Shown: piece after piece, positions 1-8,643 of the stretch | How the letters are laid out: each line of letters opens with the position of its first letter | Position numbering within the stretch: position 1 is the first letter of the stretch | NCBI GenBank assembly: GCA_002721615.1 | Contig: PBKW01000003.1 | Location: forward strand, 1 to 60,501 | Source: Chloroflexota bacterium | Lineage (GTDB): Bacteria > Chloroflexota > Dehalococcoidia > Lucifugimonadales > Lucifugimonadaceae | Direction of reading: 5' to 3' | Length of the DNA: 60,501 nucleotides | The notes under the pieces: model-generated | Told to the model about the DNA's origin: nothing | Database searches by the model: none | What the model saw: only the letters and a program-made list of their open reading frames with translations | Position numbers and translations under genes: made by a program

Positions 1-1
1 A

Positions 2-1780
2 TGGACAGCTTTATCATATCTTTTTGGAGCAATTGGATCAGGACTTGCGGGTTTTATAGGAATGAGTATTGCAGTAAGAGGAAACTCTAGAACTGCAGAA
101 GCTGCTCAAAAGGGATTAAATCCCTCATTAAGAGTAGCATTCAATACAGGCACAGTAATGGGAATGACAGTAGTAGGAATTGGAATACTAGGAGTATCAA
201 TTCTTTGGTTAATATTTGGGAATGCAAATATTATTGCTGGATTTGGTTTTGGTGCTTCATCTATCGCATTATTTGCAAGAGTCGGAGGTGGAATTTATAC
301 AAAAGCGGCTGATGTAGGTGCAGATTTAGTTGGAAAAGTAGAAGCAGGGATTCCAGAAGATGATCCGAGAAATCCTGCAACAATTGCAGATAATGTGGGT
401 GACAATGTAGGAGATGTTGCTGGAATGGGTGCAGATCTATTTGAATCATATGCAGGATCTATAATTGCTACTATTGCACTAGCATTATTTACAACCTTGG
501 ATAATGGCTTATCAACTGAATCAGCAATAGTATTCCCTATTCTCATAGGAGGAATTGGTATTTTTTCATCTATAATTGGAACACTCCTAGTAAGAACAAA
601 ACCTGATGCAAATATGAGTTCCCTATTATGGTCATTAAGAATAGGAATTTTTGGAGCAGGAATAATCAGTCTTATTGGTACATATATAGCAACAATTTAT
701 CTAAACATACATATTAACTATTTTTATATAATAGTTATTGGACTAGTTGTAGGACAGGTAATTGGAACTGCAACAGAGTATTTCACATCTTATGAATATC
801 GTCCTGTAAAATGGATTGCCAAACAATCACTTACTGGCCATCCTTCAAATATAATTGCTGGAATAGCAGTTGGTCTTTATAGCACATTGATTCCAGCATT
901 ATCAGTAGTGATTGGAATATGGGCTGCTTATCAATTGGGAGAATTATATGGAATAGGATTATCTTCTGTTGGTATGCTAGCAACACTGGGAATCACTCTA
1001 TCTACTGATGCATATGGTCCTGTTGCAGATAATGCAGGTGGTTTGGCTGAACAAGCTGGACTAGATCCTGAAGTAAGAGAAAGGACAGATGCACTAGATG
1101 CTCTTGGAAATACCACTGCTGCAACAGGCAAAGGATTTGCTATAGGATCAGCTGTATTAACGGCTTTAGCTCTTATGGCAGCATATGCAAATGTTATTGA
1201 CGTAAAAAGTTTCAATCTTTTAGAGCCATCAGTTCTTATTGGAATATTAATTGGATCAACACTTCCCTTTATTTTTTCTGGAATGACTATGCAAGCAGTT
1301 GGGGTTGCAGCAGGAGCAATGATAGAAGAAGTAAGAAGACAATTCAGAGAAATACCAGGACTCCGAGAAGGGAAAAAAGGAGTAAAACCTAATGCTGCTA
1401 GAGCAGTAGAAATTAGTACTACAGGTTCTCTCAAAGCTATGATTTTACCAAGTTTAACTGCTATAGTAGCTCCTATAATAGTAGGAATCATTTCAGAAGA
1501 GGCCCTAGGTGGTTTATTAGCAGGATCTATAGTATCTGGATTCCTTTTAGCAATATTTATGGCAAATGCAGGTGGTGCATGGGATAATGCAAAAAAATAT
1601 ATTGAACTAGGAAATCATGGGGGAAAAGGATCTGAAGCTCATAAAGCTGCAGTAAGTGGAGATACTGTTGGAGATCCTTTTAAAGATACTTCTGGTCCAG
1701 CAATAAATATTTTATTAAAACTTATGGCAATCGTTTCACTTATTTTTGGTCCTCTATTTTTAGGAATAAATATATTTTAA
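2..1780 (+). CDS. hppA: Membrane-bound ion-translocating pyrophosphatase, K+-dependent type (5' truncated)
   Basis: Hydrolyses pyrophosphate and pumps H+ or Na+ across the cytoplasmic membrane. The frame is open from base 2, and the residues before the first ATG (62) already match the family (small-residue helix, then GFIGMSIAVR), so the gene starts upstream of the window. The family motifs DVGADLVGKVEAGIPEDDP and NPATIADNVGDNVGDVAGMG form the pyrophosphate and Mg-binding loop; a second catalytic loop holds STDAYGPVADNAGG and the C-terminal one GGAWDNAKKYIE and GDTVGDPFKDTSGP. About 13-14 hydrophobic helices remain. The segment GNTTAATGKG has Ala and Gly where K+-independent enzymes carry Lys and Thr, which places it in the K+-dependent class; whether it pumps Na+ or H+ is not decided here. 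It ends 6 bp from the convergent hydrolase gene. Confidence 0.97.
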   Translation, partial: WTALSYLFGAIGSGLAGFIGMSIAVRGNSRTAEAAQKGLNPSLRVAFNTGTVMGMTVVGIGILGVSILWLIFGNANIIAGFGFGASSIALFARVGGGIYTKAADVGADLVGKVEAGIPEDDPRNPATIADNVGDNVGDVAGMGADLFESYAGSIIATIALALFTTLDNGLSTESAIVFPILIGGIGIFSSIIGTLLVRTKPDANMSSLLWSLRIGIFGAGIISLIGTYIATIYLNIHINYFYIIVIGLVVGQVIGTATEYFTSYEYRPVKWIAKQSLTGHPSNIIAGIAVGLYSTLIPALSVVIGIWAAYQLGELYGIGLSSVGMLATLGITLSTDAYGPVADNAGGLAEQAGLDPEVRERTDALDALGNTTAATGKGFAIGSAVLTALALMAAYANVIDVKSFNLLEPSVLIGILIGSTLPFIFSGMTMQAVGVAAGAMIEEVRRQFREIPGLREGKKGVKPNAARAVEISTTGSLKAMILPSLTAIVAPIIVGIISEEALGGLLAGSIVSGFLLAIFMANAGGAWDNAKKYIELGNHGGKGSEAHKAAVSGDTVGDPFKDTSGPAINILLKLMAIVSLIFGPLFLGINIF

Positions 1781-1786
1781 AAACAA

Positions 1787-2434
1787 TTAAATAAGATAAG
1801 GGTTATTATTTTTTTCGGAAGCTATTGTAGTAGATTCTCCATGACCTGGAAGGACTATACAGTCTTGATCTAAGGTTAACAATTTTGTTTTAATACTTAA
1901 TAATTCTTTATCTTTATCTCCTCCAGGCAAATCATATCTTCCTATAGAATTCTTAAACAAAGTATCTCCAGTAAAAATATAATTTCCTAATTTATAACAT
2001 AAACTACCTAAAGTATGGCCTGGAGTAACAATGACATCTATATTTAACCCATCAATTATTATTTTCTTATCATTACTAATAATAGAATATTGTTTGGGAG
2101 GTGATTCAAATTCTGGAAAGAAATCAGTGATCCATTTATCTGGGTTTTCATATAAATTTTGATCTCCATCTCCTAAAAATACCTCAATATCATATTTTTG
2201 ATAAAGTTGGGCTATTGCACCAGTGTGATCAGCGTGTCCATGAGTAACCATGACATATTTTAAATCAAATCCATATAAAGAAATTTTATTTATTAACTTT
2301 GATGATTCATAACCAGGATCTATCAAAAAACAATCTTCACTTTTTTTTCGATTGATCAAATAACAGTTTTCAGTAAATGGACCAACAATAATTTTTTCTA
2401 TTGAAAAATTTTTATCTTCAAATATTTTTTTCAT
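1787..2434 (-). CDS. MBL-fold metallohydrolase, glyoxalase II-like
   Basis: A 215-residue single-domain metallo-beta-lactamase-fold hydrolase. The metal-binding signature THGHADHTG (HxHxDH) lies near residue 64-72, followed by TPGHTLGSLCY, FTGDTLF and LPGHGESTTI, which supply the remaining His and Asp ligands for a dinuclear site. This arrangement is typical of the small bacterial YcbL/glyoxalase-II-like group; the true substrate (S-lactoylglutathione-type thioester, persulfide or other) cannot be told from sequence. The start codon lies inside the 3' end of mutS (17-bp overlap), so it is translated from the mutS mRNA. It is the last gene of the leftward cysteine desulfurase-mutS operon. Confidence 0.9.
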   Translation of the reverse strand: MKKIFEDKNFSIEKIIVGPFTENCYLINRKKSEDCFLIDPGYESSKLINKISLYGFDLKYVMVTHGHADHTGAIAQLYQKYDIEVFLGDGDQNLYENPDKWITDFFPEFESPPKQYSIISNDKKIIIDGLNIDVIVTPGHTLGSLCYKLGNYIFTGDTLFKNSIGRYDLPGGDKDKELLSIKTKLLTLDQDCIVLPGHGESTTIASEKNNNPYLI

Positions 2435-5036
2435 CTTCTTTAATTTCTTCAGATTTTCTCTTAATTTCTGACAATTTATTTAATGCTTCTAATGGAGTAA
2501 TTTTATTAACATCTATTGAAAATATTTCTTCTGAAATCCAATTTTCTTCTTGTTGATCAATCATAGGAATTTGAAAACCATTAAAATTATTGTATGTGAC
2601 TTTTTCTTGATTATTTCCTTCATAATCTGATAATAAGTCGTATGCTCTATCAATAACTTCTTTAGGAAGACCAGCAAGTTTACCCACATGAATCCCATAA
2701 CTTCTTTTAGATGCACCAGGAACAATTTTATGAAGAAATGTAACATCTTTTCCAGTTTCATCAACATCTACACGAGAATTAACACATCTATCTAAATATT
2801 CTTCACAGTTAGTCAACTCATGATAATGTGTAGCAAAAAGTGTTTTACAACTTTTTTGAGGATTATTATGAATATACTCTACTACAGCTTTAGCTATAGC
2901 TAAACCGTCATATGTACTAGTACCTCTTCCAACTTCATCTAGGATAACTAATGATCTTGAAGTCGCTCTTCTAAGAACTGTAGCAGTTTCCACCATTTCT
3001 ACCATAAATGTAGATCTACCAGCTCCTATATCATCACTTAAACCTGCTCTAGTAAAAAGTTGATCTACTAAACCTATTTTTGCTTTTTCTGCTGGAATAA
3101 AACAACCTATTTGAGCCATTAATGTAAGCATTGCTACTTGTCTAATATATGTAGATTTTCCTGACATATTAGGACCAGTAATTATTAATATTTGCCTTTT
3201 ATCATTTGAAAGATCTATATCATTAGGAATAAATTTTCCATAAGGCATCGATTTTTCTATAACAGGATGTCTACCTGCTTTAATATTAATCCTGTTTTCT
3301 GTAGTAAAAGTAGGACAAGTATAATTATTTTCAACACTTATTTCAGCTAAATTAGATAAAACATCTATTTGAGAAATAATTCTTGCAACTTTTACTACAT
3401 CATTTTGATATTCAGAAAGAGAAACACATAATTTATTAAATAATTCACTCTCCATCGATGAAACTTTATCTCTTGCATTAATAATCTTAGATTCTAAATT
3501 TTTTAATTCTGATGTTGTATATCTTTCTGCATTTACGAGAGTTTGTTTTCTATGAAAATATTCTGGAACTTGATCAATATAAGATTTCGAAACTTCAAAA
3601 TAATAACCAAAAATTTTATTAAATCCTATTTTTAAATTATTAATTCCAGTTTTTTCTTTTATGTTTTTTTCAATACCAGTTAATTTCTCTCTAGATTCAA
3701 AAATATACCCTCGTTGAATGTCTAATTTTTTATTGAATCCTTTTTTAATAATTTTTCCTCCGCCAACTAAACCTACCGGTTCTTCTTCAATAACACATAA
3801 AATTTTCTCAGAAAATTCATCTAAATCTATTATTTGATTAGATAAATTTTTTATTTGAGGTGATTTTTCATCAATACTATCAATTATTTTTCTTATCTCA
3901 GGTATTAATTTGACTGCAAATGCCAATGCAACAATTTCTTTTGGATTAATTCTATTAGTGATGATTCTGTGCATAAGTCTTTCCATATCCGGGATAGAAC
4001 TTAAAATTGATCTTATTTCTTTTCTCGCAGAATTATTATTAAAAAATATTTTTATTAAATTTTGCCTATCTTGAATTTTTTTCAAATGATCTAATGGTTT
4101 TGAGATCCAATTTCTTAACAATCTTGCTCCCATTGAAGTTTTTGTAGAATTTAAAACTCCAAAAAGAGTAAGACTTTTTGATTCAGGAGTTAAAGTTTCA
4201 AATAATTCAAGATCTCGAGAAACTTGATTGTCAAATAAAAGAAACCCATCTCTAGAAAGTTCTGATACATTATTAAATTTTGGCAAAACTTGTTTCTGGG
4301 TTTCTGAAATATAATTAATTATTTCACTTACAGCAAACAGAGAAGGTTTTCCTTCAACACAACCCATGTTTTTTAAATTTTTAACTTCTAAAAAATTTTT
4401 TATTTTTTCAGAAGAAGTAAAAATATCTTGGTTTTCAGGAGATATCATCCTAAAATTGGTTGGCAAATCTCCACTTTCTTCAAATAACATTCTCACTTTA
4501 TTGTCACCAATCAATTCTGAAACTGAATGTCTATTGATCTCATCAACAACTAAATGTTCAGGAAAATCTCCAGCAAAACATTCACCAGTACTTATATCTA
4601 CTATTGATATACCTACCTCGAAGTCACTTGAAATAGCAGAACATAAATAGTTATTTTTATCATTCTGAAGTAAATCGGGTTCAAAAATTGTTCCAGGTGT
4701 AATTATTCTCACTACTTCTCTTTTAAATATACCTTTATATGAAGTCGGTTCTTCTGTTTGTTCACATATAGCTATTCTGTATCCAGAATCAACCAAATCT
4801 TTTAAATATGAATCAATAGAATGGTATGGTATACCTGCTAAAGGAGCTCTTAATCCTTTTCCTACATTCCTAGAAGTTAAAACTATCCCGAGAATCTTTG
4901 AAATTAATTTAGCATCTTCATCAAAAGCTTCATAAAAATCTCCAACTCTTACCAATAATATTTCTTCTAGATAATCTTTTTTTAATTCCAAAAATTGTTT
5001 TCTAGAAGGAGATAAATCTAAAAAATCTTTTCCCAT
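2418..5036 (-). CDS. mutS: DNA mismatch repair ATPase MutS
   Basis: Recognises mispairs and small loops and starts mismatch repair. At 872 residues it is a full-length MutS1. The N-terminal mismatch-binding domain carries the Phe-x-Glu wedge in VGDFYEAFDEDA (about residues 31-42). The connector and lever domains follow, then the ATPase with Walker A GPNMSGKSTYIRQ (near 620), Walker B and signature LVILDEVGRGTSTYDG, and FATHYHELT. The extreme C-terminus (ITPLEALNKLSEIKR) matches the usual MutS end helix, so the gene is complete. It follows the small membrane protein gene by 3 bp and overlaps the MBL hydrolase gene. No mutL is visible in the window. Confidence 0.98.
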   Translation of the reverse strand: MGKDFLDLSPSRKQFLELKKDYLEEILLVRVGDFYEAFDEDAKLISKILGIVLTSRNVGKGLRAPLAGIPYHSIDSYLKDLVDSGYRIAICEQTEEPTSYKGIFKREVVRIITPGTIFEPDLLQNDKNNYLCSAISSDFEVGISIVDISTGECFAGDFPEHLVVDEINRHSVSELIGDNKVRMLFEESGDLPTNFRMISPENQDIFTSSEKIKNFLEVKNLKNMGCVEGKPSLFAVSEIINYISETQKQVLPKFNNVSELSRDGFLLFDNQVSRDLELFETLTPESKSLTLFGVLNSTKTSMGARLLRNWISKPLDHLKKIQDRQNLIKIFFNNNSARKEIRSILSSIPDMERLMHRIITNRINPKEIVALAFAVKLIPEIRKIIDSIDEKSPQIKNLSNQIIDLDEFSEKILCVIEEEPVGLVGGGKIIKKGFNKKLDIQRGYIFESREKLTGIEKNIKEKTGINNLKIGFNKIFGYYFEVSKSYIDQVPEYFHRKQTLVNAERYTTSELKNLESKIINARDKVSSMESELFNKLCVSLSEYQNDVVKVARIISQIDVLSNLAEISVENNYTCPTFTTENRINIKAGRHPVIEKSMPYGKFIPNDIDLSNDKRQILIITGPNMSGKSTYIRQVAMLTLMAQIGCFIPAEKAKIGLVDQLFTRAGLSDDIGAGRSTFMVEMVETATVLRRATSRSLVILDEVGRGTSTYDGLAIAKAVVEYIHNNPQKSCKTLFATHYHELTNCEEYLDRCVNSRVDVDETGKDVTFLHKIVPGASKRSYGIHVGKLAGLPKEVIDRAYDLLSDYEGNNQEKVTYNNFNGFQIPMIDQQEENWISEEIFSIDVNKITPLEALNKLSEIKRKSEEIKEDEKNI

Positions 5037-5039
5037 TTT

Positions 5040-5594
5040 TCACTCTTTATATGCGATAGTTATAGAGTCTGATGCTAACCAAGAAAATTGAGAAAAATTA
5101 ATATTTGGAGGAACTTCAAATACTAAAGATCCTTTTATAAACTCATAAGATAACAAATCTACAGAACCCCATAATGGAGAAAATTCTATTACATTATTCA
5201 AATTTTCATTATTGATAATTTCTGAGCTAGCAACAGAGTTTATAGGCAAAAACCTACCTTGAGATTTAGTAATAAGTTCTGCAGCTTTTTCATCTATGAG
5301 TATTTTCACAATAGACTCAGAATGATTTGTCAATTCAACATCAACTTTTGCTAATTTATAATTCGGATTTTCTGGTTTAATAATATATGAATTAATATTT
5401 CCTGATTCCTTTTTTTGAGAAAAAACAATTTCATCTAAAATTAATGGTTCAGTAATTCTTAAATAAAATACTTTTCCAGAAACATATAAGGGATCTATGG
5501 TGATCCATGGTTTGAAAATTATCATTGGTATTATAACTAAAGCTGATATAACTGATCCTAATGCTATAAAAAACAATATTTTGTTAGTATTCAT
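5040..5594 (-). CDS. Hypothetical membrane-anchored protein, one N-terminal helix
   Basis: 184 residues, function not recognised. One hydrophobic helix (about residues 6-28, IALGSVISALVIIPMIIF) acts as an uncleaved anchor or signal anchor. The rest is a beta-rich, mostly non-cytoplasmic domain, with stretches such as KLAKVDVELTNHSESIVKILID and FIKGSLVFEVPPNI that resemble the immunoglobulin-like DUF4352 (extracellular, Telomeric-repeat-like) fold; that resemblance is weak. No lipobox Cys is present. The gene sits 3 bp from both the cysteine desulfurase and mutS genes on the same strand, so it is co-transcribed with them, but the context does not reveal a role. Confidence 0.75.
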   Translation of the reverse strand: MNTNKILFFIALGSVISALVIIPMIIFKPWITIDPLYVSGKVFYLRITEPLILDEIVFSQKKESGNINSYIIKPENPNYKLAKVDVELTNHSESIVKILIDEKAAELITKSQGRFLPINSVASSEIINNENLNNVIEFSPLWGSVDLLSYEFIKGSLVFEVPPNINFSQFSWLASDSITIAYKE

Positions 5595-5597
5595 ATC

Positions 5598-6770
5598 TTA
5601 ACTTGCCATTTCTCTAAGGGTTTTTATTATTTTAGATAATTCTTTAACAACATAAAAAATTTCTTCTTCAGAATTAGACGGGCTGAGACTAAATCTTATT
5701 GATCCAAGAGCTAATTTTGGATTCAAACCTGTAGATATAAGTACATGAGAAGGATCTAGAGATCCTGAACTACAAGCACTTCCACTAGAAGCATAAATCC
5801 CAGCTAAATCTAATCCTACTAGAATAGGTTCTCCCTCTACTCCATCAAATGAAATATTAACAATATTTGATAATCTTTCTGTTGGATGTCCATTTAAAAA
5901 AGATTGGGGAATTAATTCTAGAATTCTATTAGATAATTTATCTCTTAAATTAGTACATTTTTCATTAAAGTTTTCTCTTTCAGATTCTGCTAAAAATAAA
6001 GCTTCAGCAAAACCAACTATAGCCGCAACATTCTCAGTACCAGATCTTAATTGCTTTTCTTGGCCACCTCCAAAAATTATTGGTCTCAAAGGAGTACCTC
6101 TTCTAACAAATAATGCACCAATCCCTTTAGGGCCATTAATTTTATGACCAGAAACTGAAAGTAAATCAACATCCATATTCTTCAAATTTATTTCCATTTT
6201 ACCTAAAGATTGAACTGCATCAGAATGAAATAAAATTAAATTATTAGAATCTTGTTTTTCACGTACAACTTTAATTAAATTATTCATATCTTGAATAGTT
6301 CCAATTTCATTATTAGCCATCATGATGCTAACCAAAATCGTGTTAGGTTTTATAGCATTTTTAAGATCTTTGGGTGACACTAATCCAAATTTATCTACAG
6401 GTAGATAATCCACTTCAAAACCTTCCTTTTCAAGTTCCTCACAAGGATGAAGAACAGCATGATGTTCTATAGAAGAAGTAATAATATGATTTCCAAAATC
6501 TTTCATAGCATATGAAGAACCTAAAATAGCTAAATTATTTGCTTCAGTACCACCACTCGTAAATATAATTTCACTTGGTTTAGAATGTAAAATAGTAGAT
6601 ATTTTTTCCCTACTTTCTTCTATAGAATTCCTTGATTCTTGACCAAAAGAGTACAAACTTGATGGATTACCAAAATTACTTTCTAAATGAGGAATCATGG
6701 AATCTAAAACTTTCTTTTTAATTTTAGTAGTTGCTGCATTATCTAAATATATATAATCATTTATATTCAT
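5598..6770 (-). CDS. iscS: Cysteine desulfurase (IscS/NifS family)
   Basis: PLP enzyme that takes sulfur from cysteine as a protein persulfide for Fe-S clusters and tRNA thiolation. 390 residues, normal length. YLDNAATT opens the protein; TSGGTEANN and IEHHAVLHP are cofactor-site motifs; the PLP lysine is Lys210 in SVSGHKINGPKG; the sulfur-accepting Cys is Cys333 in SSGSACSSGSLDPSHVL, the group I (IscS/NifS) type loop. It is the first gene of the leftward operon with mutS. No scaffold (iscU/sufU) or mnmA gene lies beside it, so its delivery partner is elsewhere. In this window candidate clients are the Fe-S enzymes NadA and MiaB and, through thiocarboxylation, the MoaD domain. Confidence 0.95.
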   Translation of the reverse strand: MNINDYIYLDNAATTKIKKKVLDSMIPHLESNFGNPSSLYSFGQESRNSIEESREKISTILHSKPSEIIFTSGGTEANNLAILGSSYAMKDFGNHIITSSIEHHAVLHPCEELEKEGFEVDYLPVDKFGLVSPKDLKNAIKPNTILVSIMMANNEIGTIQDMNNLIKVVREKQDSNNLILFHSDAVQSLGKMEINLKNMDVDLLSVSGHKINGPKGIGALFVRRGTPLRPIIFGGGQEKQLRSGTENVAAIVGFAEALFLAESERENFNEKCTNLRDKLSNRILELIPQSFLNGHPTERLSNIVNISFDGVEGEPILVGLDLAGIYASSGSACSSGSLDPSHVLISTGLNPKLALGSIRFSLSPSNSEEEIFYVVKELSKIIKTLREMAS

Positions 6771-6916
6771 ATTTTAAATTTTTCCGTTTATAATTATTTA
6801 GTTTTTTAAATGATAAAGTATTAAAGACCTTAATATTATTGAAGAATTCAAATGTTTTGGCTATTATCTTTTCTTGAATTGATTTTATTATTTTAAATAT
6901 TTTATTCAAATTTACT

Positions 6917-7879
6917 ATGATTAATGTAAAGAATTTATCTAAATATTATGGAGATTACCCAGCAGTAATCAATATTTCTTTTGAACTTGAAAAAGGAGAC
7001 ATTGTAGGACTGTTAGGTCCCAATGGAGCTGGAAAAACAACAACAATGAGGGTTCTGACAGGCTTTACTCCTCCTACAGAAGGAGATGTAACCATTGGTG
7101 GATATGACATAATTAAAGACTCCTTAGAGATAAGAAAACTTATAGGCTATTTACCTGAAAGTGTCCCTCTATATCTAGATATGGAAGTTTCAGATTATTT
7201 AGAATTTATGGGGAAAATCCGAGGAATGAGTGATTCAAAAATCAGAAAACGTCTTCCTGAAGTTATAGAAACAATAGGATTAGGTGAATATAGGAATGTT
7301 TTAGTAGGAAAATTATCTAAAGGCTATAGACAAAGAACTGGTATAGCTCAAGCAATTTTACATGAACCTAAAATATTAATTCTTGATGAACCTACAATAG
7401 GAATAGATCCAGTTCAAGTAATAGAAACAAGAGGATTAATAAAAGAATTAGGTGGAAATCATACATTAATTCTTAGTTCTCATATTCTTCCCGAAGTTAG
7501 TATGATATGTAAAAGAGTTTTAGTTATTCATGAAGGTAAGATTGTAGCTGATGATAAACCATCAGTACTATCAGAAAAACTAAAAACTTCAGAGCAAATT
7601 GAGCTAACAATACGATCAAAAAACATCAATGAAATATTAAAGGAACTAAGAAATTTTAACTTCATAATTGATGCTAGAGAAAATCTTGTCAATCAAATTA
7701 CAAATAAAAATGATGAAACTATCAATCTCATAGTAGAAGTAAAACCTGAAAATAATGCTCAAGAGATTATAGCAAAAAGTGTAATTGAAAAAGGTTGGGG
7801 ATTAGTTAGATTAAATTCTGTTCCTATGACACTTGAAGAAATTTTCATGCAAGTTACTACTGACGAAAAGCCAAAATAA
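6917..7879 (+). CDS. ABC transporter ATPase, GldA-like
   Basis: ATP-binding subunit of an ABC-2 type exporter. 320 residues: nucleotide-binding domain in the first 230 or so, then a C-terminal extension with a beta-rich domain common in GldA and CcmA-like ATPases. Walker A is GPNGAGKTT (34-42), the Q-loop is in YLPESVPLY, the signature is LSKGYRQR and Walker B is ILILDEPTIGIDP; the H-loop His is in LSSHILPE. It is the first gene of a four-gene operon with a permease, a GldG-like protein and a DUF4340 protein, spaced 2 bp from the permease. The substrate is unknown; the same gene set is used for gliding motility in Bacteroidota but occurs in many non-gliders. Confidence 0.93.
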   Translation: MINVKNLSKYYGDYPAVINISFELEKGDIVGLLGPNGAGKTTTMRVLTGFTPPTEGDVTIGGYDIIKDSLEIRKLIGYLPESVPLYLDMEVSDYLEFMGKIRGMSDSKIRKRLPEVIETIGLGEYRNVLVGKLSKGYRQRTGIAQAILHEPKILILDEPTIGIDPVQVIETRGLIKELGGNHTLILSSHILPEVSMICKRVLVIHEGKIVADDKPSVLSEKLKTSEQIELTIRSKNINEILKELRNFNFIIDARENLVNQITNKNDETINLIVEVKPENNAQEIIAKSVIEKGWGLVRLNSVPMTLEEIFMQVTTDEKPK

Positions 7880-7881
7880 CA

Positions 7882-8643
7882 ATGAAAAATATTTTTCTAA
7901 TAGCTAATAAAGAAATTAAAACTTATATTGCATCTCCAATGGCATATATTGTTGCTGCTTCTTTTTTGGCAGTAACAGGATTTTTCTTTGTAGCTTCAGT
8001 ATCAGATGCCTTTGCAGAAGCAAGTATCAGAGGATTTTTAGCAGGAGCAGTATTTTTTCTCATTTTTCTTTCTCCTGCTATAACTATGAGATTACTATCT
8101 GAGGAGCAAAAACTTGGAACATTAGAACTCCTTTTAACATCTCCTCTAAAAGAAGCTGAAATAGTTCTTGGAAAATTTATTGCAGCTTTTTCAATAATAC
8201 TTTTAATGTTTCTTCTCACAATATATTACACAATAATACTTTTGATTTATGGAGTCCCAGATATAGGGCCTATTTTTACTGGTTACTTGGGATTAATATT
8301 ATATTCAGCAGCAACACTATCTGTAGGATTATTTGCCTCAGCTTTAGGACCAAATCAATTAGTGTCATTAGTAGTTGGTTCTGGAATATTAACAACTCTT
8401 ACATTTATTGATTTCATAGCGAATAGATTAAGTCCAAATGTTGCAAAAATTTTAAATCATTTACAACTAGGGGGTTCTTTTTCAGTTTTTGATCAACAAA
8501 GTTTTGGGATTTCTGAAGGAGGACATTTCGCTGATTTTGCTAGAGGAATCATTTCTTTAGGAGATATAACGTATTATTTTTCAATTACCATAGTATTTTT
8601 AATGCTCACGATTCTTATTCTTGAAAGTAGAAGGTGGAGATAA
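7882..8643 (+). CDS. ABC-2 type permease, GldF-like
   Basis: Membrane subunit of the ABC exporter, 253 residues with six predicted helices. The N-terminus (NKEIKTYIASPMAYIVAASF) and the loop LLSEEQKLGTLELLLTSPLKEAEIVLGK, here quoted only in part (SEEQKLGTLELLLTSP), are the conserved ABC-2 coupling region that contacts the ATPase. The end is charged and cytoplasmic. The stop codon TAA shares its last base with the ATG of the next gene (TAATG), indicating translational coupling. The pair with the upstream ATPase and downstream GldG-like gene defines the Gld-type layout. Confidence 0.92.
   Translation: MKNIFLIANKEIKTYIASPMAYIVAASFLAVTGFFFVASVSDAFAEASIRGFLAGAVFFLIFLSPAITMRLLSEEQKLGTLELLLTSPLKEAEIVLGKFIAAFSIILLMFLLTIYYTIILLIYGVPDIGPIFTGYLGLILYSAATLSVGLFASALGPNQLVSLVVGSGILTTLTFIDFIANRLSPNVAKILNHLQLGGSFSVFDQQSFGISEGGHFADFARGIISLGDITYYFSITIVFLMLTILILESRRWR

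Noticed and set aside
931-1491. 186-residue open frame antisense to hppA
   Set aside because: It is a mirror of the Gly/Ala/Ile-rich membrane protein codons, has no family motifs and no ribosome site.
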